Source of the DNA: Dipteris shenzhenensis
Lineage: Eukaryota > Polypodiophyta > Polypodiopsida > Gleicheniales
Length of the DNA stretch: 64,000 bases
Reading direction: 5' to 3' (one strand)
NCBI GenBank assembly: GCA_047967505.1
Contig: CM106541.1
Position numbers and translations under genes: made by a program. The notes below the pieces were generated by a model. The model was not told where the DNA came from and did not search any database. It saw nothing but the letters and a program-made list of their open reading frames with translations. Numbering within the stretch: the stretch's first letter is position 1; the number at the start of each line of letters is the position of its first letter. Shown piece after piece: positions 34,800 to 64,000 of this stretch.

Positions 34800-36590
34800 G
34801 TGAATCCACCTGCATATGTTGATAGACAGCAAGCTGTCCATGCACCAAATGTGCAAGAAATGGTACCACCAAGTACTCCCATAGGTATACAATCAAGAGT
34901 AGATGATGGATCATCTATTTGTGGAAATGATGAGCCAAATGTGGCTGATATGCAAGTGGGACAGCAAGCTGAAATGCCCTTGAGAAGATCATCTAGAGTG
35001 TCTAGACCACCTGATAGGTTTGTTCTAGGGGTAGACTATGTGATGCTTACTGATTGTGGGGAGCCTTCTTGCTACAGAGAGGCTATGATGCGCACGGATC
35101 AATGCAAGTGGGAGTATGCTATGCAATCAGAGATGAGTTCACTTATGAAGAATAAGACTTGGGACTTGGTTTCTTTGCCACATGGAAAGAAAGCATTGCC
35201 ATGTAAATGGGTCTACAAAATGAAGGTCACAGGTGATGATGTGCCTAGGTACAAGGCCCGTTTGGTCGCTAAAGGGTTCAAGCAAGAGAGGGTGTGGACT
35301 TTGATGAGATACTCTCTAGTTGTGAAGATAACCAGACTTAGATGCATGCTTAGACTAGTGGCATCAGAGGATATGGAGCTTATGCAGATGGATGTCAAGA
35401 CAGCTTTCTTGCATGGGGATTTGCATGAGGAAATTTACATGGTGCAGCCGGAAGGCTTTGAAGAAAAGGGCAAAGAGCATTTAGTTTGCAAGTTGAAGAA
35501 GAGTCTCTATGGTCTTAAGCAAGCGCCTAGAGAATGGTATCAAAAGTTTGATGCTTTCATTCGGTCCCAGGGTTTTAGGAGTGAAATTGATCACTGCCTC
35601 TACACTAAAAGGGCTAAGGATAATAGCCTAATAATATGTGGATGATATGCTATTGGCTAGCAAGAATACTTATGAGCTAGATGCATTAAAGGCCAAGTTG
35701 CATGAGGCCTTTGATATAAAGGATTTGGGACTTGCAGGTCATATTCTTGGTATGCGCATCACGCGTGATCGGAGTAGGAAACTCCTTTGGCTTTCACAAA
35801 AAGAGTATGTTACAAAAGTATTGCAGCGTTTCAATATGGAGGGGGGGAAGGCAGTGAGTACTCCATTGCTGCCATATGTGAAACTGAGTCATATAGATAG
35901 TCCCAAATTAGATGAGGAAAGGGCCATGATGGCCAAGGTTCCTTATGCATCAGCAGTTGGGAGTCTTATGTATGCTATGATAGCTATTAGACCAGACATT
36001 GCATTTGCAATGTGAGTTGTTAGCCAGTATATGGCTAATCCAGGAAAGAGGCATTGGGAGGCAGTTAAGTGCATCATGAGGTACATGAAGGGTACCAAGG
36101 AGATGTGCATCTGCTTTGGTAGAGGAGACATGCGTGTACTTGGGTACACATATTCAGACTATGCAGGGCATGTGGATAGTAGGAGATCCACTTCTGGTTA
36201 TGTGTTCACCTTTGCAGGTGGTACAATGTCGTGGATGTCTCGCGCACAAAAGTGCGTTGCTTTGTCTACCACAGACGCTGAGTATGTTGCAGCCACAGAG
36301 GGTTGCAAGGAGGCTATATGGCTTGATCGGTTAGTGGGAGATTTGGGGATTCATATAGGTATACCGACATTGCATAGTGATTCCATGAATCTATTCAGTT
36401 AGCATGGAATCCGGTCTTTCATGCAAAGACCAAACACATTGAGGTCAGGTACCATTTCATCACGGAGGTACTTGAGGACAAGCACATAGAGCTTGTCAAG
36501 GTTCATACAGATGATAACCCTGCAGATATGCTGACGAAGAGTCTACCTAGTCAGCGGTTTGAGTATTATCGTGTATCGATGGGCATTGGA
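34800..36590 (+). pseudogene. Copia reverse transcriptase and RNase H
   Basis: Blocks follow the family: CKWVYKMKVTGDD, YKARLVAKGFKQ, MDVKTAFLHGDLHEEIYM, LKKSLYGLKQAPREWYQKF. A small deletion just before the catalytic YVDD (35635-35646) shifts the frame. The rest is clear: DIKDLGLAGHILGMRI, YASAVGSLMYAM, then RNase H (SDYAGHVDSRRSTSGYVF, VALSTTDAEYVAATEGCKEA). A TGA at about 36012 and a TAG near 36400 interrupt it. The text ends RFEYYRVSMGIG before the polypurine tract. Confidence 0.9.
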
Positions 36591-36646
36591 TAGTATGCTC
36601 ATTGGTTGTTCTCCCTTAAAGGCACATTGTCCTTTAAGTGGGAGGT

Positions 36647-36868
36647 TGTGGGGGTTAAAGGTCATCGTGCCTTTACCCCAGTTATGTACAATACTCAAAC
36701 ACATATATATAAATGAATGAAAAAGAAGATTAGGGTGTTCTGCACCCACCAAAACTTGTGTGGCTCTCTGTCTCTCTCTCTCTCTCTCTCTCCTTCTTCC
36801 GTTCTTGCTTCCATTGAGAGCACTCTCAGATAGATCAACCCAAGAACCCACCCCTTTGCCTTTACCCA
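36647..36868 (+). mobile_element. 3' LTR of the Copia element
   Basis: It starts TGTGGGGGTTAAAGG after the polypurine tract AAGTGGGAGG and ends near TTTACCCA at 36868, giving about 222 bp with partly inverted ends. It holds a TATA-like ATATATAAATG, a (CT)n tract at about 36760-36792, and is similar to the sequence at 63184 onwards. Confidence 0.65.
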
Positions 36869-39150
36869 GTTGGAGATGAAAAGTTAAATGTAGAAAATAG
36901 TAGCTCCTCTACTACATACTTTTCATTTTGCACTTATAATGGAGGAGGAATGGAGGCTCTTAAGGGGAGACTATCACTACAAAAAAAGGTGTTGTATAAA
37001 GGTGGGACAAAAGTGCCTCATTTAAACATTTTGAATGGTTGGTTTTATATCTTTTTTATACATGTCTTAAGAATTGAGAGCTAGGATTTAATCTTGACCT
37101 TGACCACATGATGCTATTTGCCACTCATCGCTTTTAGTGTACACTTTTTATTTGAGCTTGTTGATATCCTTCTTTTGCACTCACCAAGTACACTTTAGTT
37201 GGGTATAAAATGCATTTGCATAATTATGCATGGCTGTGTACATCGATAATTTATAAAGCATAAGCTTGAGGGTTGTATTAGGCATAAATGCATATGGTTT
37301 CTCTTGTATCCTTAACTCCTTAAGGCATAAAGGTTAAAGAATATGTTTTCAATTTAATGAATACAAATTTAAGTTTGGACTTATAGGACTCTTATCTTCC
37401 CGCTTTCAAAATGGGAACTACAATATATTGGCTATGTCATATATCTCACTTGAAGTGACACATGCATTTACATAAGAATCTTCTTATGGGCAATTTCGTG
37501 GACACTCAAACACTTCCAATAAGTGTGGTGGAAGTGGTGAGAGCATCATGAAAGGTGGGACACAAGGAAACCCAAAAGGGTAGGTGAGAAAAGGTGGGTT
37601 GGACTTTGAGAAAGGGCAAAAAGCGTCCCTAAATTTTGTTGATTATGTTCTTGATCACAACATGCCATCATGGACTATTGAGATGGTTGCTCCCTTTATG
37701 AAGATATGTCCTAAGATCATCAAAACTCTACTACCTCACATGTTGCAATCAAACTTGTCTTTTGCCTACGAATGTTTTTTTATTGATTTAGGAGATGCAA
37801 CCATTGCCAAGTGTAGTAACTTGTGGTGTAATCCCAAGAATTGATATTCGCAATGCAATGCAAGGGAGCACACATAGGGAGTGTGGACTTGTTCATATAG
37901 GACCTTGAAGCCTTGGGTGATTGTGAGAATTTAAAAAGCCCTACAACAAGGTGGCATAGGTTATGCCAGAGAGGGATACATATGCCATGGAAAAAGGTAG
38001 GTATGCAAGTGAAGGAGCATGACATGCAAACATATGATCAATGAGGTTGGCTACCAATATGATGGGTGCTAGACGCATATGCATAAAAAATGGGCTAAAG
38101 CACCATGCGTAAAACATAGATTCAATCCTCAAATATCCTCATCCATGATAAGAGCTCATCCCCATGCACCAAGGATCCTCAAAACTTTTGAGGATTTTGA
38201 GCCAGATTTCTGTTAGTGAGCAAGTTCTCATGGACAAATCCGTCAAGTATCTCCCCTTTTTGTGGGAACAAGTACCCTTAGAGATTCATAGCCATTTGAG
38301 GGAGTTCCAAGGGGCAGCTTGAGGCACGCCTTCGCAATTAGAGAACCAGAGTCCTCCTCTTGTAAACCAAAAAAAGAAGCGCATTTGGTGCAACTTCTAG
38401 TGAGCGGGGGGAGTCCTACCTATCCATGGGGACTCTCCTCAATTCAATGTAGCATGTGCAGGAGATAGCGAGCACCTAATTATTGCTCGAGTTGGTGATG
38501 AGAGGATTTGGTCCATGGGGATCGTGGGAGAAGTTGGCAGAGCATGGTTGGCAAAATGGTTGCTTTGTTCTCGCGTGTTGAACTTGAAATTCCTAGCTTC
38601 TGTACAACCGAGCTTATTTTATAGAGAATTTGTGATGTTAGAGCACATTCCCATGTAGGGGAAACGCTCTATCATGAAATATAGGTCACTCGAATTTGGG
38701 TAGTCTCCTTGATATTTGCCTTAGCTTCAAGAGGTGAAATGGCCTCTATTAGAGGGCTTCATCATGTGATTGCTATAGTTGGAAGGCTAGCAAGAGGGCT
38801 GCTGAAGTTGACAGTGCTAGCATAGTATAGAGCATGACCCCTTGTGAGGTTACTAGGATTGGTGTAGCATATAAGTAAATGATGTGTCTTAGCTTGAGGA
38901 TGTGGAAGCTTTTTGTCGGTGGCTTTCTCAGATCTGTTAGTGCATCTCCCTCATTGGGTGATGTGCAGCGCGAAATCAAGAGTTGCCTTTAATTCAGGCC
39001 TTGAGGAGGGCCAACACATTGGTGGAGTTGAGGCACGCTAGTGTGATTGTTGTTAGCATGTTTGAGTTTATGAAGAGAGCATTTGCATAGTGGGTCTTCT
39101 TTGGCATGTTTCCAGACATCGTAAATGGGTGATGGTGTTCAACACGTTTG
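36869..39150. other. Unassigned, probably decayed transposon sequence
   Basis: No domain was recognised. A CACTACAAAAAAAGG word at 36975 resembles a CACTA-type terminus but has no partner. A 86-codon open frame (37584-37844) and pieces at 38500-39100 look protein-like but match nothing I know. No 3' LTR of the Gypsy element is present. Confidence 0.4.
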
Positions 39151-39579
39151 GGCGGCCGAATAGTCTAACTACTGTCGTTAGACTCATTTGGCCATCTAGG
39201 TGTTGAAGGCAGCGAGCGAGCTACATGCAACCCTTCGTGTCCCCCCAATGCCGATCAAATGTCCAGCCCTCGTGCCAGGTTCGGAACAGCTCGCGTGTGG
39301 ACTGGAACATGCCCCGAATTGCCCAAAACGAGCACCACATATCCTTGGAGTGCAGCAGATGAAGATGCACTGAAGCAGCAAGCATGGGACAAGCGTGGGC
39401 GTGAGGGGAAGAGCGTGGGAACAAGGAAGAGGGGAAGGGAAGCGAAGGGAAGGGAAGCTTCGGGAAGCTTCAGGAAGGAGAAAGGTAAGGATTTCGTGGG
39501 AAAGGGATAATTTACACCCACGAGCTTTAGGCAGGCTTCACAAAGCCCACAAAGGAGGCTTCATTCATTGTAGTACAAA
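39151..39579 (+). promoter_or_regulatory. Upstream region of DHAR
   Basis: About 430 bases before the first ATG of the DHAR frame. It is GC-richer than its surroundings and carries a purine tract of GAAGGGAAG words (about 39425-39485). No clear TATA box was found. Confidence 0.4.
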
Positions 39580-57965
<18,386 letters not shown>

Positions 57966-58450
57966 AGTGGGATAATCATATGTCTTGACAGGATAATATT
58001 TTTTCTACAGCTTTGTCCTGAAGTACAGATGCTGCTTTGGCAGTATGATTGTAAAGGAGTGCACAGATGTTGGACTTGAGTTTTTCGAAAGTTTAGCTAC
58101 AGTGAAGCAGATGTCTACAGCACTAGTCATACAAGCTGCCAAATTTGGTAGTAATTTTGACATTATTTGAAGTATATTAAATATAGCTTTACTTTGGATC
58201 ATCTATGCACCATGCTGTTGCAAGGAAATACTTGTACAGCTGACTTAGTGTGCTCATGATACATGATCTGCATAATTTATGGGAAAAGTATAGTGGATAT
58301 ATTCTGAAATGTACTTCTATTGTCCTCTGGTCTGCTCCATGTATCTTACTCGTGCCAATTTAGAGAAAAGGCTAGTACATCACAGCCTAAAGAGAGTCAA
58401 CAAAGAAAGGTGCTATTATAGTTTGATAAGGTGATAATCCAAAACGGGTT
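57966..58450 (+). other. DHAR 3' flank
   Basis: It follows the stop codon and presumably contains the 3' untranslated region. No unambiguous AATAAA signal is present, which is common in plants. Confidence 0.4.
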
Positions 58451-58529
58451 ACATGAGGATAGCCATCTTGTCCACATCCTCCTCATCTAGCGGTACCCCT
58501 CGAATAGTGATTTATTTAGGTACTCTTGA

Positions 58530-59090
58530 ATGGCGATTTATTTAATCAACCTCCCAAATAGAAGGGAAGAGTCTTGGCAAATCTTGACCAATAAGAGGCC
58601 TACAACCCCCAAGGTACATGGGGGATTACCCAATCCAATTCTGGAGAAACAACAATTAGTATGCGAGTGCCAAAAGAAATTTGACATCTCAAGGGGTAAA
58701 CCAGATAACACCATCTACCCATACACCACATATCCAATCGGGCCTCCCAACACTTCAATCCACGTGAGAAGATCGACGAAGAAGGTGCATTGAGTGCATC
58801 AGCAGGAGGGTCCTTACTACGGCATAAGTTGTTTGAATAAGACCTTAACTAGCTAGCACCAAGCAAAAGGTGGCAACATATCCTTCTTTGGGTTTGAAGA
58901 GCCACATCTGACTTCTATGAACTAGTCACACAACCCTTTGATATGGCCGGTTTGGTTGCACTCCTATCAATCAAAGTCAAGATGCTGATTGCATCACTAT
59001 TAAGATGTAACCTTGCTCGTTAGAGGAACCTCTCTAGCAAATGGTTAGATAAGTACATGAGCCATAAGACCTAGTAATGGTTGAATCTCC
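58530..59090 (+). pseudogene. Probable gag part of a decayed Gypsy element
   Basis: An 87-codon open frame (58530-58793) with LEKQQLVCECQKKFDISRG and short pieces after it precede a recognisable protease. Assignment to gag or the gag-protease linker is by position only. Confidence 0.3.
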
Positions 59091-59610
59091 ATAAGATGAC
59101 CAAAATCTTCAAAATGTACATATCAATATGTTGGGCAAGTATTTCAAGTGTGACGACATAAATGTCATGCTACCCATCTCTGAGCACGATAAGAATATTA
59201 CAACAATCTTTGATGGTAGAGCAAGTGTTAGCATAGTCACTTAGTAGTGTTGGCAAAAGTGGGGAAGGCCTAAAATAGATAGTACTTCCCTTATGGTGGT
59301 CAAACTAGTTGATGGAGCGACAACTCAATCAATAGGAGTTGTAAGAGACATCCAGGTTTAAACTTTTGGCTTACTTCTAGGGTGTAGTTTTTCATACTAG
59401 TTATCCATAACGAATAGAAGTTCTAAGAGACATCAAATTTAAAACTTGGCTTTACTTATAGTGTGTTTTATCCATAACCAACCCGATTCCTATGACATCA
59501 TGGTGGGTAGACTTTTCATGTGTACCACTGGGTTGGTCCATGATTGGAGCACTAGTAGAATATACTTGTGCAAAGATGATCATGTCATGAGAGTGGAACT
59601 TTAAATTTGT
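59090..59610 (+). pseudogene. Gypsy aspartic protease relic
   Basis: Readable pieces in order: KNITTIFDGRASVSIVT (active-site region, family form DGGASV), MVVKLVDGATTQSIGVVRDI, SYDIMVGRLFMCTTGLVHDW and LCKDDHVMRVEL. These follow plant Gypsy proteases, but frame changes and stops are frequent. Confidence 0.6.
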
Positions 59611-60449
59611 AAGGCTCACCCTATGTCAAGGAATCTTTCACTAGAGACTCAGATTTTGCGGACAACATCGATCAACAAGTTCCAAGCATGTAATGAGAAA
59701 GCCACGAGCAAGGAACATTGGTATGCGCCATTAATAAACCTCAGTTCTCTCACAATTGCATGCATATCCTTGCAGCCATAGATGTGCCCGTGCGAAGAGA
59801 GGAACATAGATTGTGACCTCCAATCCAATAGTGCTAGGAACAATAGTGCTACTCAATATGATTAATGTCTTGAGGCATATAAAGAGAGGTAGGGTGAAGT
59901 CAAAGTAAAGTTGGATTTGCGTTGGCTAAGGTAGGTTGAAGCCACCATTGAGTAGCAGGAGTTTTTGTGAAATTGGGGTTCTACACTAAAACAATTAAAG
60001 GTTCTTTAGGATCCCTCAATGCAAAAATAAGGGCCTCCCTAAAAGGTTAAGATCACCAAGGGGCTCCCACTAAATATAAACAACCTTCCAAGGAGGACTT
60101 GGAAGATGATGAGGACAATAAAGTTGACCTATGTCAAGTCCCTTCACATTCTACGGCATTAGTACGGTACAAGACTGCAAGATACTCTTTGAGCAAGCTA
60201 AAAGGATTGCACTACAAGGAGACCATCAAGGTTTTGATGGCCTTGACAAGGTCATAGAGGTTAACTTGTCTAGAGTCCCAAACTAGTTTACATCATTGAG
60301 AAGCAAGAAGAAGCACTGATCTCACTCCTTCGATAATATGCAAACAATTTTGCATGGAAGTATTTCGATATGAGAGGTTTGTTGCTAGTCTAGGTGGTGA
60401 AACGTTCCATTCTAATGGTATAGATAATGCAAAACTAGTCCGATAAAGG

Positions 60450-60710
60450 TGAATCCAAAGCTTTCCACCATCACTAAAATGCAAAAGCTAATTGACAGAG
60501 GGTTCATTTATGAGATCAAACATATGGAGTGGGTCTTTTCAATAGTTAGTCATCCAAAAAAGTGGCAAAATCGAAGTGTGTGATCATCTTAAAAAGGAAA
60601 ATGCTACCACACATTAAGATCACTAGCACTCCAGCTCATTGAGCATGTGGTTGAAAGAGTGGCTGGCTAGAAGGCTTACAACTTTCTTGGTGATTTTGTG
60701 TCTCTAAGCG
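60450..60710 (+). pseudogene. Gypsy reverse transcriptase relic
   Basis: In one frame MQKLIDRGFIYEIKHMEWVF and SHPKKWQNRSV match the N-terminal RT blocks (EAGFI.P...WVSP.V.VPKKNGK.RVC). VVERVAG and KAYNFLGDF follow where LERVAGKEAYSFLDGFSGY is expected. The catalytic block is absent; the relic ends before it. With the protease upstream this outlines one old Gypsy copy. Confidence 0.65.
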
Positions 60711-61300
60711 ACTCACTCCTGGTACCAACAGATTTGGGCCAATGACTGCTGCATGGGAGCCGCCGCGTCTGAAGGAGTGTACATCCTGCAATCTCTTTCC
60801 AGACCCCTACATCGCCACTGTTACCTGACACTGCTTAGGTATCTGGTGCCACACGTTCACTTCTGTTAGGAAAGTGTATTTAGATAGGGCACTCAGACTG
60901 AAATATGTCATCCAGAGGAAAAGCTCCAAGGAATAGCGTGCACCAGATTTCCACGGCATACAACCAAGCTCGAGAGAAGCCAATCTCGTTCAGCAAGAGA
61001 GAAAACCGAAGCTTGAAAAAAAACCAAGTGATAGTCGACCAGAGCACAATGACACTGATATGCGACAAAAAAGCAACGTAACAATTCATCTTCAGAAGGT
61101 ACTCTGCCCAAAAACAACATAAGAATCCACCACATTGAAGCCTGTTATATTCTCTACAAAGGTTGTTAGGCGAAATGCCAATAGATGCTCATAATGTTCG
61201 TCCTTTTTTTCCATTAAAAAAAACCAGGCCTTACATTTTCTGACATTAATCTTTTCAAGGTCGAGGAAAACAAGGTTCGATAGGATCGATGTTCGTTTTC
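60711..61300. other. Unassigned sequence
   Basis: Overlapping minus-strand frames of 60-90 codons are present but no family is recognised. Possibly another decayed element. Confidence 0.35.
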
Positions 61301-61399
61301 CAAGAACCACTCTTTGCAAAATCCACATATGAGCCAGTTTTCGAAGTCATTTCCATATCCACTTCTCCAATCATGCATAATCGTCCTAACCTTACACAA

Positions 61400-63183
61400 T
61401 GCATCGTCAATAAGAGGAATAGATTGCTCAATTTCCAAAGGGCAACGTGTGTCAGTAGTAGAGATTCCAACGGAAGGGGAGCTCCTTCAATACATACACT
61501 CTCATTGACAAAGGAAGTTTGTCTTAAGGTCATGGATCAGTGCAATGCTTTTGGTGTGTGGTCAAAGCTCTATGATCTTTATGGAGAAAGGAGTCTTCTC
61601 ATTGAGCAGGTGAATAGGGATGTGGATGCTAAAGAGAGCTCCATTACACTCATGGATTGCAGGTCTAGTGGGAGAGACAAGTGCTTGGATAGGGAGAAGT
61701 CTAGTTGTAGACCTGGACCTCACAGGGTTTATGAGTGCTTTCACTGTGGGGAGAAAGGGCACCTCTAGAGATTTTGCTATAGGTTAAAAAGAGAGTAGAA
61801 GAAGGAGACTAATGGTAAGAAGAAAGAGGATAAAGAGACCAAGGACGGATAGGTGAATGTTATCTTTAGTGATGGCAATGATGTAGATGCACGTTATGCA
61901 TCTGCTTACCCACATTCTTTTCTGGTAGCCATGGATGATGGCTTGATGCAGGACTGGATCTTAGATTTTGGACCTTTTCATGTTACTCCGCATAGGGAGT
62001 GGTTTGCATCATACGATGCTCACAAAAAGGGATTAATCAGATTGCATGATCAGTCATGTGACATTGCAGGTGTGGGAGATGTCCATTTGGTATTTCCTCA
62101 TGGTTCTACATTAGTGTTGAAAGATGTTAGACACGTACCAAAGCTTACAAAGAGTTTGATCTCTATGGATCAGTTGGATTCTTTGGCTTATCGTGTGTCC
62201 TTTAGCAGTCAGTCTTGGAAGATCACTAAAGGATGTCTAGTCACATCTAGAGGTGTAGTACCAAAGTTACGTAGTAGTCAGACTCCGTTATGTGACCACT
62301 TTTGGGTGTCAGGCTGTGAGGCATTTATGCAAGTACCCAGGGATACGAGAAGCAGGTTAAAACCTAGGCCTAGGAAGTGCTTCCTCTTGGGGTATGTACG
62401 CAGCCATGACGACATCTTGGATGAGGACCAGATGCATAAACAATCCACAAAAGACAGTGGCAGTTCGAAGAGTGGTGTTCCAAGAGGATGGATAGCCACT
62501 ATATGATCCACGTGGAGGACTTTTGCCACTTGATACAGTCCCAAGATAGCAGGTACCACAGGAGGTTAGAGAGCACAGGTAGTGGCACCTCAGGTTATGC
62601 ATGATTATGTAGTGGGACTGCCAGGTGCTCTGGATGCACCTTTTAGGAGCCCTGATCATGGGTGTATTGATCAGGCATTAGATGGTGATGATGCCAGTGA
62701 TATTGGGCTACTATATCAGCCATCTTATGGTGAGATTGGACCTCTGGATGCAGGTTCATGTGATCTCAGTAGGCTTAGACAGCAAGCTGAAATTCAGACG
62801 CAGCATGTACATCCATCTGGTGATGATGAGGCTATGCTGCAGGATGTTAGGCGTTAGTGGGAGTATGCCATGGATACCGTTCAGACAAGGATAGCTTCCA
62901 CAGTGGGATCAATAAACCGACATATGGCTGACCATGATAGGAAGCTGTGGGAGGTAGTTATTGACTTCCTCAGTTACTTGAGTGATACTCAAGTTTTGCG
63001 TATATGCTCTGATGAGCATGGAGCATCTGTTCCTAGTTATATAGATGCGGATGTAGACACTAGGTTGTCTATGGCCAGTCTTTCGACTTGGCGGTTTGAG
63101 TATTGTCATGTATTGATGGGCATTGGATAGCATGCTCACTGGTTTTTCTCCCCTAAAGGCACATTGGCCTTTAAGTAGGAGGT
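61400..63183 (+). mobile_element. Second Copia copy, internally deleted
   Basis: Gag C-terminal part (FGVWSKLYDLYGERSLLIEQ) with a zinc knuckle CFHCGEKGHL-RFC at 61736-61777 is broken by TAG at 61766, a likely former CAG. Protease follows (DWILDFGPFHVTPHREWFAS), its active-site DSGA reduced to DFGP. Then DVRHVPKLTKSLISMDQLD leads straight into the integrase tail SGCEAFMQVPRDTRSRLKPR. The GAG-pre-integrase, integrase core and all of RT and RNase H are missing. The end RFEYCHVLMGIG matches the copy at 36.5 kb, so both belong to one family. Confidence 0.8.
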
Positions 63184-63330
63184 TTTAGGGGTTAAAGGCC
63201 CCTGTTCCTAACCCCAGTTATGTACCATACACACAATACCTATAAATATGAATACCCTGAAGATTAGGGTAGTCTTGCACCCACAATTCTGGTGTCCCTC
63301 TCTGGCTCTGTCTCTCTCTCTCGGACTTTC
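63184..63330 (+). mobile_element. Start of the 3' LTR of the second Copia copy
   Basis: TTAGGGGTTAAAGGCCCCTG, TAACCCCAGTTATGTAC and GAAGATTAGGGTAG align with the LTR at 36647. The right end is unclear. Confidence 0.65.
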
Positions 63331-63785
63331 ATTGTGCTCCAACACCTCTCCCCTCAAACCCCCCTCCTATCTCTTCCTAATTTTTATTGCCCCCCTTCCT
63401 TTTTTCCTCTCCCTTCTCTACCTATATCTATATCATTTACCCTTTATAGTCCCTTTATCGTTTCCAATTAAAATTCCCCTTATTTTTCCTCTGTCTAAAC
63501 TCCCCTTATAAACCTTTGTTCCTCCTATATTTTCCCTTGCCCTCCCCCCGCTTCCCTCCCCCCAATTTCGTTATTACCCTTCCTTTGTCTCAACACGCCC
63601 CCCTTATGTATAGCTACAACTAATTCCCTTCTTTTTAATATCTTCCCCCTTGTATTTTTCTCCTTTCTTAACCCCCTTCAAACCATCCCTATTTCATTAA
63701 ATTCCTTTTAATTCAACCCCTTCTCTCTCTCACTTAATTCAATCTGTATTACCCCCCCTCTTTTTTAATGCAAAGGTGCATTACT
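63331..63785. repeat. Pyrimidine-rich low-complexity tract
   Basis: Long runs of C and T (CCCCCTTCC, TTTTTTCCTCTCC) follow the LTR start. It may be an expanded form of the CT tract in the other LTR. Confidence 0.6.
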
Positions 63786-64000
63786 CTTACTTCTTAAACT
63801 TTAGACTGCTAGTGCTAAACATTGCTTTGTATTAAACCAAAACTTTTCTTACTAAGGTTCATTATCTTGGCTACTTGAACTTGATAAGTGTGTGGCTTAA
63901 GCATCGATTTTTATTGTGACTCCAATAACAAGGGAGGGGTGTTGATGACACTTATCTTCCCAACCAAAGTTAAAACTGGTTCTCACTATTTTGCTTGTTG
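63786..64000. other. No gene recognised
   Basis: Last 200 bases; a GGGAGGGGTGTTGATGAC word resembles a polypurine tract plus LTR start but runs out of the window. Confidence 0.3.

Larger units (their letters stand above)
32535..36868 (+). mobile_element. Copia retrotransposon lacking a 5' LTR
   Basis: A full set of Copia domains in the order gag, protease, integrase, RT, RNase H is followed by one LTR at the 3' end. The internal part starts directly at gag without recognisable primer site or 5' LTR. It was truncated, or its left part was lost by rearrangement. A relative lies at 61.4-63.4 kb. Confidence 0.85.

Noticed and set aside
36975-36990. CACTACAAAAAAAGG as a further CACTA element
   Set aside because: A single terminal-like word without partner, subterminal repeats or transposase is not enough.
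39259-39510. 83-codon open frame upstream of DHAR
   Set aside because: It runs through purine-rich low-complexity sequence with no family resemblance; more likely promoter or leader.

Overview
The window looks like nuclear DNA of a land plant with a large, repeat-rich genome. Two conserved plant genes are visible. One is the first exon of a folate-biopterin (BT1-family) transporter on the minus strand near 2.6-3.2 kb. The other is a complete dehydroascorbate reductase (DHAR) gene on the plus strand, whose six exons run from 39.6 to 58.0 kb. Almost everything else is transposable elements, their decayed remains, or tandem repeats. A Penelope-like reverse transcriptase relic in a DHAR intron is unusual for plants; such elements have been reported in conifers. 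With the oversized introns this hints at a gymnosperm or another large-genome lineage, but the species cannot be fixed from the sequence.

Layout. 1-2.5 kb holds unidentified decayed sequence. 2.6-3.3 kb is exon 1 of the transporter with a TATA-like box upstream. 5.6-10.3 kb is a CACTA (En/Spm) transposon with a nearly complete eight-exon TNP2-type transposase on the minus strand and perfect 16-bp palindromes near its ends. 10.7-14.4 kb is a striking self-complementary minisatellite that includes an exact-offset 800-bp tandem duplication. 14.4-17.4 kb has short-motif repeats, an unidentified gene remnant and a broken FCP1/NIF (HAD phosphatase-like) pseudogene. A second CACTA terminus lies at 17.76 kb. 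18.8-19.6 kb holds two further short-period repeats. 19.9-20.7 kb is an unknown ORF with one stop. 21.0-23.98 kb is a satellite of about 185 bp (16 monomers), cut exactly by the LTR of a Gypsy element that reads to about 31.8 kb (LTR, PBS, leader, RNase H relic, gag, protease, RT, RNase H, integrase). A Copia element without a visible 5' LTR occupies 32.5-36.9 kb.

The DHAR gene follows. Its intron 3 (10.7 kb) contains a local tandem repeat of about 0.5 kb, a gag-only Copia element with two LTRs (43570-47997) and the Penelope-like RT relic. Its intron 4 (5.5 kb) contains more copies of the local repeat and a minus-strand Copia gag relic. Despite this load the exon phases fit perfectly and give an open 216-residue core enzyme, extendable to 285 residues with an arginine/serine-rich leader that resembles an organellar transit peptide. 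Beyond DHAR, 58.4-60.7 kb is a decayed Gypsy element and 61.4-63.4 kb is a second, internally deleted member of the 32.5-kb Copia family.

Where the ancestral codon can be guessed, most premature stops in the elements fit CAG to TAG, CGA to TGA or TGG to TGA. That is the pattern expected from deamination of methylated cytosines in silenced plant transposons.
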